From assembly GCA_965262745.1 (NCBI GenBank), contig OZ253558.1, positions 558,001 to 622,000 on the forward strand: 64,000 bases of DNA, given 5' to 3'. The notes beneath the pieces were generated by a model. It ran no database searches. It was not told the DNA's origin and was given only the letters and a program-made list of their open reading frames with translations. The position numbers and the translations under genes were made by a program. Source of the DNA: JAJECS01 sp965262745. Its GTDB lineage: Bacteria; Chloroflexota; UBA11872. Below, in pieces: positions 43,998 through 53,221 of this stretch (position 1 is the first letter of the stretch; each line of letters starts with the position of its first letter).

Positions 43998-44564
43998 TCA
44001 GACGGTCATTACCTCGGTTTCCTTGCGTGTGCCGGCGGCGTCGACGGCGGCGATGTGCCGGTCGGTCAGCTGCTGCAGCTGTTGCCCGGCGCGGTGCACG
44101 TCGTCCTCTGAGGCTTCCTTCTGGCGCGACAGGTCGCGCAGGTCGTCATGCACGTCTCGCCGAATATTGCGAACGGCCACGCGCGCCGCTTCGACCCGAC
44201 TGCGGACGACCTTCACCAGGTCGCGGCGGCGATCTTCGCTGAGGGGTGGGATCGGCAAGTGGATCACGGCACCGTCGTTGGACGGCGTGATGCCGAGATC
44301 GGACTTGAGGATCGCGCGTTCGATATCGGGAACCGCTGACTTGTCCCAGGGTTGAATCACCAGCAGCCGCACCTCGGGCGCTGAGATCCCGGCGATTTGC
44401 TTGAGGGGCGTCGGCTGGCCGTAGTAGTCGACGCTGAGATTCTCCACCAACGCCGGGGAGGCGCGCCCGGTGCGCGTGGCCAACAGCTCGTGTTCGAGGT
44501 GGGCCACGGCCTGCCGCATGCGGTGCGCGGCGTCCGCCAGGAATTCGTCGATGATCGAACTCAT
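43998..44564 (-). CDS. frr: Ribosome recycling factor
   Basis: RRF splits post-termination ribosomes together with EF-G. The 188-residue product contains LLATRTGRASPALVENLSVD, YYGQPTPLKQIAGISAPEVR, LLVIQPWDKSAVPDIERAIL, SDLGITPSNDGAVIHLPIPP and LSEDRRRDLVKVV, covering the whole family. It overlaps pyrH by 4 nt (ATGA). Confidence 0.98.
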   Translation of the reverse strand: MSSIIDEFLADAAHRMRQAVAHLEHELLATRTGRASPALVENLSVDYYGQPTPLKQIAGISAPEVRLLVIQPWDKSAVPDIERAILKSDLGITPSNDGAVIHLPIPPLSEDRRRDLVKVVRSRVEAARVAVRNIRRDVHDDLRDLSRQKEASEDDVHRAGQQLQQLTDRHIAAVDAAGTRKETEVMTV

Positions 44565-45271
44565 GCCGCAATCAATGTACCGACGCGCTCGCCGGTGAGC
44601 ACGCGCTGCAAGCTGCCTGGATCCTCGAGCCGAAAGACCACAATTGGCAGATCGTTGTCCATGCAGAGGCTGAACGCCGTCGCATCCATGATTCGGAGCC
44701 CCCGATTGAGCGCCTCGAGATAGGTGACCTCATCGAGCCGGGTGGCGTTGGGATTCAGCTCCGGGTCGTCCGTATACGCACCGTCGACCTTGGTTGCCTT
44801 GAGCAGGGCTTGTGCGTTGATTTCCATCGCGCGCAGGGCGCCGGCAGTGTCCGTGGTGAAGAACGGGTTGCCCGTGCCGGCGGCGAAGATGACCACGCGC
44901 CCCTGCTCGAGGTGAGCCATGGCCTTGCGCCGGATGTAGGGCTCGGCCACCTCGCGCATCTCGATGGCCGTTTGGACCCTGGTGGGAATGTCAACGCTCT
45001 CGAGCGCCTCCTGCAGCGCGAGGGCGTTCATCACCGTGCCGAGCATGCCGATGTAGTCGGCCGTCGAACGGGCCATCGTCGGCATTTCACCGCCGCGCCA
45101 GAAGTTGCCGCCGCCGATGACGATGGCGATCTCCACGTTGAGCGCACGGGCTTCGACGATGCGTTCGGCCACGGCGCGCGCCCGGTCGGGCTCGATGCTG
45201 AACCCATCTTCGCCGGCGAGCGATTCGCCGCCGATTTTCAGGAGTACGCGCTGATATGTATGGGCTCGCAC
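44561..45271 (-). CDS. pyrH: UMP kinase
   Basis: PyrH phosphorylates UMP to UDP and belongs to the amino-acid kinase fold. VLLKIGGESLAGEDGFSIEP, IAIVIGGGNFWRGG, DYIGMLGTVMNALALQEALE, VIFAAGTGNPFFTTDTAGAL, ALLKATKVDGAYTDDP and MDATAFSLCMDNDLPIVVF are clear matches. The GTG at 45271 gives 236 residues, the normal length; the frame runs further upstream only over tsf. Standard tsf-pyrH-frr order. Confidence 0.97.
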   Translation of the reverse strand: MRAHTYQRVLLKIGGESLAGEDGFSIEPDRARAVAERIVEARALNVEIAIVIGGGNFWRGGEMPTMARSTADYIGMLGTVMNALALQEALESVDIPTRVQTAIEMREVAEPYIRRKAMAHLEQGRVVIFAAGTGNPFFTTDTAGALRAMEINAQALLKATKVDGAYTDDPELNPNATRLDEVTYLEALNRGLRIMDATAFSLCMDNDLPIVVFRLEDPGSLQRVLTGERVGTLIAA

Positions 45272-45305
45272 CGCTGTCCCCCGTGCTGGCGCCCCGTCGC
45301 CGGTG

Positions 45306-45782
45306 CTATATCTCGTAGCGAATGAACCGTGTGACTTGAATGCGTTCTCCGACCCGCGCCTCAACGTCCTGCACGACTTCGCGCACCTTACGCGAAGTAT
45401 CTCGAAACCAGGGCTGCTCGAACAGGGCTGGCCCGTCGCCGTCGTCGTCGGCGACCCGCTCGGGCGCCATTGCCGCGATATGCATGACCAGGTCATGGGC
45501 CAGGGCCGTGAACTCAGGCGTGCGGGCCACAAAGTCGGTCTCGCAGCGAAGCTCGAGCAGCGCCCCGAGCGGGCGACCGGGATGCACGTAGGCCTCGATG
45601 ATGCCCTCGCCCGTATCACGGGCGGCGCGCTTGGCCGAGAGCTCCAGCCCGCGGTCACGCAACAACGCCCGAGCGTTCTCGATGGACCCGTCGGCGTCTT
45701 CGAGCGCTCGTTTCACGTCCATGACGCCGGACCCTGTCTCGGCCCGGAGCGCACGAATATTCTCGATTGAGACCTTAGGCAT
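45306..45782 (-). CDS. tsf: Elongation factor Ts, short form
   Basis: EF-Ts recycles EF-Tu-GDP. The N-terminal UBA-like domain has IRALRAETGSGVMDVKRALE with the conserved TGSG-MD, and the core has EAYVHPGRPLGALLELRCET and TDFVART (the TDFVA motif contacts EF-Tu). At 158 residues it is even shorter than the Thermus protein (about 196) and lacks the second half of the duplicated core found in E. coli. The start overlaps the rpsB stop by 8 nt. Confidence 0.94.
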   Translation of the reverse strand: MPKVSIENIRALRAETGSGVMDVKRALEDADGSIENARALLRDRGLELSAKRAARDTGEGIIEAYVHPGRPLGALLELRCETDFVARTPEFTALAHDLVMHIAAMAPERVADDDGDGPALFEQPWFRDTSRKVREVVQDVEARVGERIQVTRFIRYEI

Positions 45783-46809
45783 TGCTGGGATCCTGTGGCG
45801 GTGTGGTGGGGGCAGGCGACGATGGTGCGGTGCGCGGCTTGCGCCGCCCGCGCGGGGCTGGGCCGGATCGTGCCGCGGGCCGCCCTCTGGGGCGGGCGGG
45901 ACGCGGCGCTGGTGCGGCGTCCGAGGCCGCGGGCGTGGCCGAGGGCTGACCGGTCTCCCGGGAGCCGCTGGCCGCAGCCGCCGACGCTGCTTCCGCAGCC
46001 GCCGCGATCATGGCAGCCTCCATGTCGGCCGTGGACGCGGCGCGTTGCTCGGCGCGCGCGGCGGCTGCCATGGCGGCCTCGGCTTCGCGGGCGGCCTGCG
46101 CCACGCGTTCGGCTGCCCGCCGCTCATGCTCTTCGCGTCCAGCCAGGAAGGCATTGGCAATCTGCTCGGTGATCGCCCGCACGGCACGGATTGAATCGTC
46201 ATTGCCGGGAATCACGTAGTCGACGACATCCGGATCGCAGTTCGTGTCGGCGAGCGCGATGATCGGGATGCTCAGCCGGTGGGCCTCCTTGACGGCGATC
46301 GCCTCGCGCTTCGGATCGATGATGAAAAGCGCAGCCGGCAGCCGCGAGAGATTGCGGATGCCCCCCATGCGCTTCTCGAGCCGGGCCATCTCAACCACCT
46401 GGGTGTGCGCGGCCTTCTTGGACAGGCGCTCAAAGTCGCCGGCTTGTTGTCGCACTTGGAGCTCACGCAGCCGCTGTACACGCGTACGCAGCGTGTCGAA
46501 GTTGGTGAGCGTTCCCCCGAGCCAGCGATGCACGACGTGGTGCGCCCCGCACCGGGCAGCCTCTTCGCGCACTACCTCCTGCGCTTGCTGCTTGGTGCCG
46601 ACGAAAATGATGTCGCCACCTTCGGCCGACACCGATCGGACGAACGCCTGCGCGGCCGTAAGACCGCGCACGGTGTGCTGCAGATCCACGATGTGAATGC
46701 CGCCGCGAGCCCCAAAAATGAATGGCCGCATCTTCGGGTTCCAGCGAGGCGTGCGGTGCCCGAAGTGCACCCCGGCTTCCAGCAGGTCACGCATGGATGC
46801 AATTGCCAT
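45775..46809 (-). CDS. rpsB: 30S ribosomal protein S2 with long C-terminal tail
   Basis: S2 joins the small subunit late in assembly. SMRDLLEAGVHFGHRTPRWN, PKMRPFIFGARGGIHIVDLQ, WLGGTLTNFDTLRTRVQRLR, PAALFIIDPKREAIAVKEAH and ADTNCDPDVVDYVIPGNDDS define the S2 domain (residues 1 to about 235). After that comes an unusual 110-residue Ala/Arg/Pro-rich tail, first helical-looking and Ala/Glu/Arg-rich, then basic and proline-rich. Total 344. It starts the rpsB-tsf-pyrH-frr operon, with a structured leader before it. Confidence 0.96.
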   Translation of the reverse strand: MAIASMRDLLEAGVHFGHRTPRWNPKMRPFIFGARGGIHIVDLQHTVRGLTAAQAFVRSVSAEGGDIIFVGTKQQAQEVVREEAARCGAHHVVHRWLGGTLTNFDTLRTRVQRLRELQVRQQAGDFERLSKKAAHTQVVEMARLEKRMGGIRNLSRLPAALFIIDPKREAIAVKEAHRLSIPIIALADTNCDPDVVDYVIPGNDDSIRAVRAITEQIANAFLAGREEHERRAAERVAQAAREAEAAMAAAARAEQRAASTADMEAAMIAAAAEAASAAAASGSRETGQPSATPAASDAAPAPRPARPRGRPAARSGPAPRGRRKPRTAPSSPAPTTPPQDPSNA

Positions 46810-46843
46810 GCTGCATCATCCTTTCGTCTGCCCTTAGCTCATC

Positions 46844-46903
46844 CGCCGTCGTCGCCCCTGCTGCCAACCGCTTGCACGGCAGGGCGCAGCAGGTCAGACG
46901 GCG
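46844..46903 (-). ncRNA. Structured leader upstream of rpsB, candidate S2 autoregulatory element
   Basis: On the minus strand the 5' leader folds into two nested perfect stems: an outer 7-bp stem (CGCCGTC at 46903-46897 with GACGGCG at 46850-46844) and an inner 8-bp stem (CCTGCTGC at 46893-46886 with GCAGCAGG at 46864-46857). Small asymmetric loops of 3 and 6 nt separate them. The structure ends 34 nt before the rpsB ATG. S2 is known to repress its own operon through leader RNA in many bacteria, so this is a reasonable candidate, but no known motif was matched. Confidence 0.5.
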
Positions 46904-46985
46904 TGTGTATTCGCCCGGATAGGCCGAGCGTCGCCCAAGCATATCGCAGGCGGCGCGCACGGCGGAGGCGCGCCCGGCGGGACGG

Positions 46986-49697
46986 TCACGCCCGTCGCCG
47001 ACTGCCCGATCTTCCGCGGCGGCCGCCGGCTCCAGTGGCCACCCGCTCGGCACGGGCCGCCAGTAACTCAACTGCTTCAGTCAGGGTGATCGAGGACGGA
47101 TCGCGATCCTTGGGGATGCTTGCGTTGAGCGTGCCGTCTGTGACGTACGGGCCGTAGCGACCGTCACGAAGCGTGACGGTCGCCTGCGACGTTGGGTGCG
47201 TGCCGAGTTCGGCCAGCGGCGCGGGCTGCTCACGTCCCCGACGGGTCGGTCGCGGCGCTCGAAGCAACTCCAGGGCCTCAGTCATCTCGATGGACGCCAA
47301 CTTGGCGTAGCGCGCATCGCCGTGTCCGGGCAGGCTGCGGGACTCGCCGCCGCACTTCACGTACGGGCCGTAGGGTCCGTCTTGCACCGTCACGTCCTCG
47401 CCGGTTTCGGGGTGCGTGCCCAACGATTTTGGGTAGGCGAGCAGCTCCAGCGCCTGGTCGAGGGTGATCGACTCGGCGGCGATCGTGGGCCACACGCTCG
47501 TCGTCTGCGGGCGCTTGCGGCCGGTGGACCCAGAGCCGGTTTGGCCGCCGCCGCGCTGGAGATATGCGCCTCGGCGACCCTGCTTCAGAAAGATGGGGAG
47601 CCCGGACGCTGGATCGGTGCCAAGCGGTTGATCGACGCGAGCCGCCTGCTGCAGCAGCTCAGCCGCAACATCGGCGGTCAGCTGGTCGGGCTCCACGTCG
47701 TCCGGCACCGGCGCCCGCGTGTCGCCGTCGGGCGCTTCGATAAATGGACCGTAGCGCCCGATTCGGACCGCGACCTGCGATCCGTTCGACCCGGCCAGAG
47801 GAATCGTGCAAATCGTGCGAGCGTCGATGGCCTCCAAGCTTGAATCGATGCGGTGGTGCAGACCGTCACGTAGCATCGTTTCGTCACCGTTTGCCACCGC
47901 GCCTTCGGCTCCAAAGTAGAACGCCGACAGCCAGGGCAGCGGATCGAGCTCGCCGGCGGCAACCCGGTCAAGTCCGTCTTCCATGCGGGCGGTAAACCCG
48001 GCGTCAGCCAACTCGGAAAAATGCGATGTCATGAGCTGAATCACGGCGAACGCGTGCCACCCGGGAACCAGCGCTGCACCCTTGCGAGCTACGTACTTGT
48101 CCTGAATCGTTTCTAGAATGGTGGCGTAGGTCGACGGGCGCCCGATGTCCAGCCGCTCCAGCTCGCGGATCAGGCTGGCCTCGGTCCATCGGTCGGGAGG
48201 ACGCGTCTCATGGTCGGTCGGTTCAACATCGCAGACCTTGAGCGAGGAACCGTCCTTCAGGTCCGGCAGGATCCGGTCGTCGTCGCGCTCGCCGGCGCCG
48301 TGAACCTGCAAGAAGCCGTCAAACAGCACAACCTGGCCGTTGGCCTGAAACACGGCGGTGCCGTCGGCGCCGGCGGCGGCCTCGACCAGGACGCGTGTCC
48401 TTTCGAGTTGTGCGTCACGCATCTGTGAAGCGAGCGTGCGTTGCCATATCAAGGTGTAGAGGCGCCGCCCATCGGGGTCGACCTCGTTCCCCAACTCATC
48501 CGGGTGCTGAAAGCGTTCGCCAGCGGGACGGATGGCTTCGTGGGCCTCCTGCGCCCTTGCGGTTCGCGCGCGATAGCGGCGCGGCTTCTCAGGGAGATAC
48601 TCCTCACCGATCCGTTGCTGTACCTCAGACCGCGCCGCGGCAATCGCTTGCTCGGAGAGCGCAGGCGAGTCCGTGCGCATGTAGGTGATGTAGCCGCTTT
48701 CATAGAGTTGCTGGGCCACGCGCATCGTCTGGCGCGCGCTGAAACGCAATCGACCAGAGGCGGATTGCTGCAGCGTCGACGTGATGAACGGCGGCGCCGG
48801 ACGGCGTGTGACTGGACTCTTGTCCACGGCGACCACTCGGAACGGTGCCTCGGCAAGGGCGTCGGCAAGGCGGCGCGCGTCGTCCGCCCCTAGGCGTCGA
48901 ACCGAGCGGCCCGCCAGAAGATCTCCCGTGGCTGGGTCAAAATCTTCGCCGCCCGCGATGTCTTGACCGTCCAGACTCACCAGACGGGCCGCGAATTCGG
49001 CGTCCGGCCGGTCGGCCGGCGCAAGCGTGGTCGTCAGGCCCCAATACCCCGCGCGCACAAAGGCCATGCGCTCGCGTTCGCGGTCCACGATCAGCCGCAA
49101 CGCCGGCGTCTGCACGCGTCCGGCGGAAAGGCCGCTTTGCACCTTCTTCCAAAGCACCGGCGACACGAGGTACCCAATCAGGCGGTCGAGCACGCGACGG
49201 GCTTCCTGCGCGTGCACCAAGTGCTCGTCGATGTCGCGGGTGTGCTCCAGCGCGCCCTGGACGGCGGAGCGAGTGATTTCATGGAAGACCATCCGCCGCA
49301 CCGGCATGCGGGGCTTCAGGACTTCGACCAAGTGCCAGGCGATTGCCTCGCCCTCCCGATCCTCGTCCGTCGCGACCAACAGCTCTTGGGCGTTTTTGAG
49401 CTCGCTTCGCAGCTGGGCGATGACGCGCTTCCGATCAGCAGGGATTATGTAAACCGGCCGGAAGCCTTCATCCACGTTGACCGCCAGCGTCGCCCAACTC
49501 TTCCCCTTTAGCTTCTTGGGTATCTGGGCAGCGTTGGCTGGAAGGTCGCGCACATGGCCCACCGACGCCACAACCTTGTACTTCGGCCCCAGGAAGCGCT
49601 GCAGCGTGGCGGCCTTGGCATTCGACTCCACAACGACAAGGCTCTTGGCTGCATTGGGTCCAGCCGTTTTGGTCTCGGCGCGTTTACGTGCGGCCAT
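46986..49697 (-). CDS. topA: DNA topoisomerase I without zinc fingers
   Basis: TopA relaxes negative supercoils. The TOPRIM domain starts with SLVVVESNAKAATLQRFLGP and includes VGHVRDLPANAA and ATDEDREGEAIAWHLVE. The catalytic tyrosine is in SGYITYMRTDSPALS. No four-cysteine zinc fingers are found. Instead the C-terminus has several repeats of the GTHPETGEDVTVQDGPYGPY type (three to four copies), then a basic tail, as in actinobacterial-like enzymes. The ATG at 49697 gives 903 residues; the open frame extends upstream but that part is not conserved. Confidence 0.96.
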   Translation of the reverse strand: MAARKRAETKTAGPNAAKSLVVVESNAKAATLQRFLGPKYKVVASVGHVRDLPANAAQIPKKLKGKSWATLAVNVDEGFRPVYIIPADRKRVIAQLRSELKNAQELLVATDEDREGEAIAWHLVEVLKPRMPVRRMVFHEITRSAVQGALEHTRDIDEHLVHAQEARRVLDRLIGYLVSPVLWKKVQSGLSAGRVQTPALRLIVDRERERMAFVRAGYWGLTTTLAPADRPDAEFAARLVSLDGQDIAGGEDFDPATGDLLAGRSVRRLGADDARRLADALAEAPFRVVAVDKSPVTRRPAPPFITSTLQQSASGRLRFSARQTMRVAQQLYESGYITYMRTDSPALSEQAIAAARSEVQQRIGEEYLPEKPRRYRARTARAQEAHEAIRPAGERFQHPDELGNEVDPDGRRLYTLIWQRTLASQMRDAQLERTRVLVEAAAGADGTAVFQANGQVVLFDGFLQVHGAGERDDDRILPDLKDGSSLKVCDVEPTDHETRPPDRWTEASLIRELERLDIGRPSTYATILETIQDKYVARKGAALVPGWHAFAVIQLMTSHFSELADAGFTARMEDGLDRVAAGELDPLPWLSAFYFGAEGAVANGDETMLRDGLHHRIDSSLEAIDARTICTIPLAGSNGSQVAVRIGRYGPFIEAPDGDTRAPVPDDVEPDQLTADVAAELLQQAARVDQPLGTDPASGLPIFLKQGRRGAYLQRGGGQTGSGSTGRKRPQTTSVWPTIAAESITLDQALELLAYPKSLGTHPETGEDVTVQDGPYGPYVKCGGESRSLPGHGDARYAKLASIEMTEALELLRAPRPTRRGREQPAPLAELGTHPTSQATVTLRDGRYGPYVTDGTLNASIPKDRDPSSITLTEAVELLAARAERVATGAGGRRGRSGSRRRA

Positions 49698-49747
49698 GTC
49701 GTGTTGAGTTTCCTTGCCTTGCGGGTGACTGGGACCGATCGCCGAGG

Positions 49748-52700
49748 CTACGACGATGCCGGCGCCAGCGCATCCCAGCGTACGAGGTCGTCGAGCAACC
49801 CCATGAGCTTCGCCTTCCATTGTGCATCGCGCGCAAAGTCGGGCCAGACGAGCCCTGCCTGCCCGCGCTTGACGCCCCACCGCGCTGCCTTGAGCATCAC
49901 CACGGAACTCGGCACGAATTCCGCGGGCGCCTTGATGATCAGCTCACGGCCGTAGGTTGTGACGGCGGAGAACCCCAATGCCTGGGCCCGGGCCTTGATC
50001 CGCAGCAGGTAGGCCAGATTGTCGACAGGCTTGGGCAACTCACCAAAGCGGTCGCGGATGTCCGCGATTGCCGCTTCGACTTCGTCGATCCCTCGCAGCC
50101 GGGCCAGCCGCTGGTATTCGCGCACCTTGGTGGCGTACGACCCCATGTAGGCATCGGGGAGAAACGCGTCGAGCGGGAGGTCCACCACAGGCGCGGGAAG
50201 CTCAGGCTCCGGCGTGTCGCCGCGCAGCCGATCCACGGCTTCCGCCAGCATCCGCGAGTAGAGGTCAAAGCCGATGGCGCTCATGTGGCCGTGCTGCTCG
50301 GCGCCAAGCAGATTCCCCGCGCCGCGGATTTCCAAATCGCGCATCGCAATGCGGAATCCGGCTCCCAGCTCGGACGCCTCCAGAATCGTCTGCATGCGCT
50401 TCTGGGCCTGCTCGGTGAGGGTGTGCCCTTTTTGGTACATGAAATAGGCATAGGCCTGCGCGGCGGCCCGGCCCACGCGGCCGCGCAGCTGATACAGCTG
50501 CGCGAGGCCGAACTGCCACGCATCGTTGACGACGATCGTGTTCACGTTCGGAATGTCCAGCCCGTTCTCGATGATGGCGGTCGCCACCAGTACTTGGGCG
50601 TCGCCCCGCGCAAAGCGATACATCACTTCTTCAAGTTCCACCGGCGGCATCTGGCCATGCGCCACGAGCATTTCGACATCCGGCAGCAATTCCTGCAGCC
50701 GGCGTTGCCAGGTGTAGATCGTCTGCACCCGGTTGTGCAGGAAATAGACCTGGCCTCCGCGCGCCAGTTCGGAGCGAACGGCATCCCGCACAATCCCGTC
50801 GTCATAGGTCGTGACGTAGGTCTTGACGGCGAGGCGCTGCTCCGGCGGCGACTCGATCACGCTGATCTCGCGCAGGCTGGCCAACGCCATGTGCAGCGTG
50901 CGCGGGATCGGGGTGGCCGTGAGCGTGAGCACGTCCACGTTCTTGCGCAGTGCCTTGAGGCGCTCTTTGTGCGCGACGCCGAAGCGCTGTTCCTCGTCGA
51001 CGACAATCAGTCCCAAGTCGGCAAACGTCACGTCGCCTTGCAGGAGTCGATGCGTCCCGATCACCATGTCGACGTCGCCCGAGGTCAACCCGGCCAGCAC
51101 GTCCGTCTGCTCGCGCCGGCTGCGGAACCGGCTGAGCAACTCGACCTTGACGGGATAGTCGGTGAGGCGCGAAACGAAGGTGTCGAAGTGCTGCTGCGCC
51201 AGAATCGTGGTCGGCACGAGCACCGCCACTTGCCGCCCGTCCATGGCGGCTTTGAAGGCTGCCCGCAGGGCAACCTCGGTTTTTCCATAGCCGACGTCGC
51301 CGGCTACTAGGCGATCCATCGGGCGTTCGCGCTCCATATCGGTCTTGGCATCGGCAATGGCCTTGAGTTGGTCGGGCGTCTCGATGAAGGCGAACGCTTC
51401 CTCAAAATCGCGCTGGGCGGCGGAGTCCGGGCCAAACGCCATACCGGTGGCGAGCTCGCGCGCGGCGTAGATTTCGAGCAGCTCCGCCGCTATCGACTCC
51501 GCCGACTTTTTTGCACGCGACTTGGCGCGCTGCCAGTCGGCGGTATTGAGGCGACTGAGATTGGGCGCCGCGTCGCTCATGCCGACAAACTTCTGCACTC
51601 GCGCTACCTGATCGACTGGCACGTAGAGGCGATCGTCACCGTGGTACTCCAGGAGCAGGTACTCACGCGCGCCACCCGTATCTTGGAGTTGGACGATGCC
51701 GGTGAAGCGCGCCACCCCATGGTCGACATGCACCACGAAGTCACCGGGCTGGAGGTCCGCGAGAAACGTTCGCTCGGCGCCGTGCCGCGAGCGGCGACCG
51801 CGCCGTAGGCGCCGGCGACCGAAGACCTCGGCGTCGGTTATGACGGTAAGGAGCAGGTCGTCGTGGCACAGGCCCTCGCTGAGCGTGCCGCCAAGCACAT
51901 TGATGGAGCCGGCGGCGCCCAATTGCTCCATGTCGTCGAGCGCCGCAGTCGGCAACGCTTGATCGAGCAGGAGCCGCTGCAGGCGACGCCCTTGGTAGCT
52001 CACGATCACCACGCGACGGCCGTCGCGCCGGAACGCTTCCAGGTCGTCGGAGAGGCGTCGCAGGCGGCCCGCGTATGACGGGACGGGGCCGAACTGCTCG
52101 ACGACGGTTCGCAGCCCCGCGTGGGCGCCCGGCAGGCTTGGGACGTAGGTCAGCCGGATGCTGGCCCGTTCGGCTCGTTCAATCACCGCCGAGGCGGGGA
52201 ACAGTGGCGAAGCGAAATCCGCGGGCAGCTCGCCATTGGCTGCCAGTCGCTTCCGGTTCTCTTCCGCGGCACGCTCGGCGTCACGCACGGCCAGCCGCAG
52301 CTGCTCAAGCTCGTCGACCAGGCACATTCCCTGCGGCGCATAGTCGAGCAGTGACACCGAGTCGGGTAGCAGGCTAGTGGTATAGAACGCGGCGTCATCG
52401 AAGTACTCGCCGCCTTCGAGACTCTCGAGATGATTGCGCCAGGTTTGCCGGTCTTCGGGTCGAAGATCGTCGAGCTGCATGGCGCGCAGGCGCCCGGCGA
52501 CGCGATTGCCGAGCCAAATGGGCACTTCGGTAGCCGGGGTGATGATCAACTCCGGAGCCGGGCGCAGCGAGCGCTGCGAGTCGGGATCGAAGGTGCGCAC
52601 GGACTCGATCTCATCGCCAAAGAAGTCAACGCGCACCGGCAGCCGGGCTCCGGGCGGAAATATGTCCACGATGCCGCCGCGGTGGGCAAACTCACCCGGC

Positions 52701-53221
52701 CGTTCCACGAGCGGCGTCGATTCGTATCCCAGGCTGACGAGGCGTCGGGTCAGGGCGTCGAGGTCGGTGACGGCGCCGGGCGCGAGGGTGAGGTAGTGGC
52801 CCTTGAATTCGTCCACCGGCATGAGGCGGCGCATCAGGGCCCGTGCCGACGCGACCACGATGATGGGATCGCGGTCGGTGGTGTGCACCAGCCGGCCCAT
52901 CACGGCCACTCGCCGCGCGAGCAGGTCATGATTGATCGCCAGCATGGCGAAAGCCGGCTGGTCCACGTCGGGGAAATGCAGGACGGGGACGTCCCCGGCC
53001 CACATGCCGATGTCGTGCGCCAGCTCGCCAGCCCGCGCTTCGTCGGCGGTCACGATGATGAGCGGGCGCCGGAGACGCTCGACCAGCAACGCCGCGTACA
53101 CGGGTTTAAGCGCGTCACGCAGCTCGACAGTGAGCGGCTCGGGGCGCGGCTCCGCTGCGGCAAGCGCCGCGGCCAGCGTCGGCTCGGCGGCAAATTCAGC
53201 TGCGAGGTCGGATAGCCGCAT
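49748..53221 (-). CDS. mfd: Transcription-repair coupling factor
   Basis: Mfd removes stalled RNA polymerase and recruits UvrA. The N-terminal UvrB-like region (PVLHFPDVDQPAFAMLAINH) is followed by the RNA-polymerase-interacting domain with FVVHVDHGVARFTGIVQL and YHGDDRLYVPVDQVARVQKF. The helicase motor has DVGYGKTEVALRAAF (Walker A), VVDEEQRFGVAHKERLK (DEEQ) and LTLTATPIPRTLHMAL. YFLHNRVQTI and LRGRVGRAAAQAYAYFMY follow, and the C-terminal UvrA-binding domain is present. 1157 residues. The start overlaps pth by 26 nt. Confidence 0.98.
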   Translation of the reverse strand: MRLSDLAAEFAAEPTLAAALAAAEPRPEPLTVELRDALKPVYAALLVERLRRPLIIVTADEARAGELAHDIGMWAGDVPVLHFPDVDQPAFAMLAINHDLLARRVAVMGRLVHTTDRDPIIVVASARALMRRLMPVDEFKGHYLTLAPGAVTDLDALTRRLVSLGYESTPLVERPGEFAHRGGIVDIFPPGARLPVRVDFFGDEIESVRTFDPDSQRSLRPAPELIITPATEVPIWLGNRVAGRLRAMQLDDLRPEDRQTWRNHLESLEGGEYFDDAAFYTTSLLPDSVSLLDYAPQGMCLVDELEQLRLAVRDAERAAEENRKRLAANGELPADFASPLFPASAVIERAERASIRLTYVPSLPGAHAGLRTVVEQFGPVPSYAGRLRRLSDDLEAFRRDGRRVVIVSYQGRRLQRLLLDQALPTAALDDMEQLGAAGSINVLGGTLSEGLCHDDLLLTVITDAEVFGRRRLRRGRRSRHGAERTFLADLQPGDFVVHVDHGVARFTGIVQLQDTGGAREYLLLEYHGDDRLYVPVDQVARVQKFVGMSDAAPNLSRLNTADWQRAKSRAKKSAESIAAELLEIYAARELATGMAFGPDSAAQRDFEEAFAFIETPDQLKAIADAKTDMERERPMDRLVAGDVGYGKTEVALRAAFKAAMDGRQVAVLVPTTILAQQHFDTFVSRLTDYPVKVELLSRFRSRREQTDVLAGLTSGDVDMVIGTHRLLQGDVTFADLGLIVVDEEQRFGVAHKERLKALRKNVDVLTLTATPIPRTLHMALASLREISVIESPPEQRLAVKTYVTTYDDGIVRDAVRSELARGGQVYFLHNRVQTIYTWQRRLQELLPDVEMLVAHGQMPPVELEEVMYRFARGDAQVLVATAIIENGLDIPNVNTIVVNDAWQFGLAQLYQLRGRVGRAAAQAYAYFMYQKGHTLTEQAQKRMQTILEASELGAGFRIAMRDLEIRGAGNLLGAEQHGHMSAIGFDLYSRMLAEAVDRLRGDTPEPELPAPVVDLPLDAFLPDAYMGSYATKVREYQRLARLRGIDEVEAAIADIRDRFGELPKPVDNLAYLLRIKARAQALGFSAVTTYGRELIIKAPAEFVPSSVVMLKAARWGVKRGQAGLVWPDFARDAQWKAKLMGLLDDLVRWDALAPASS

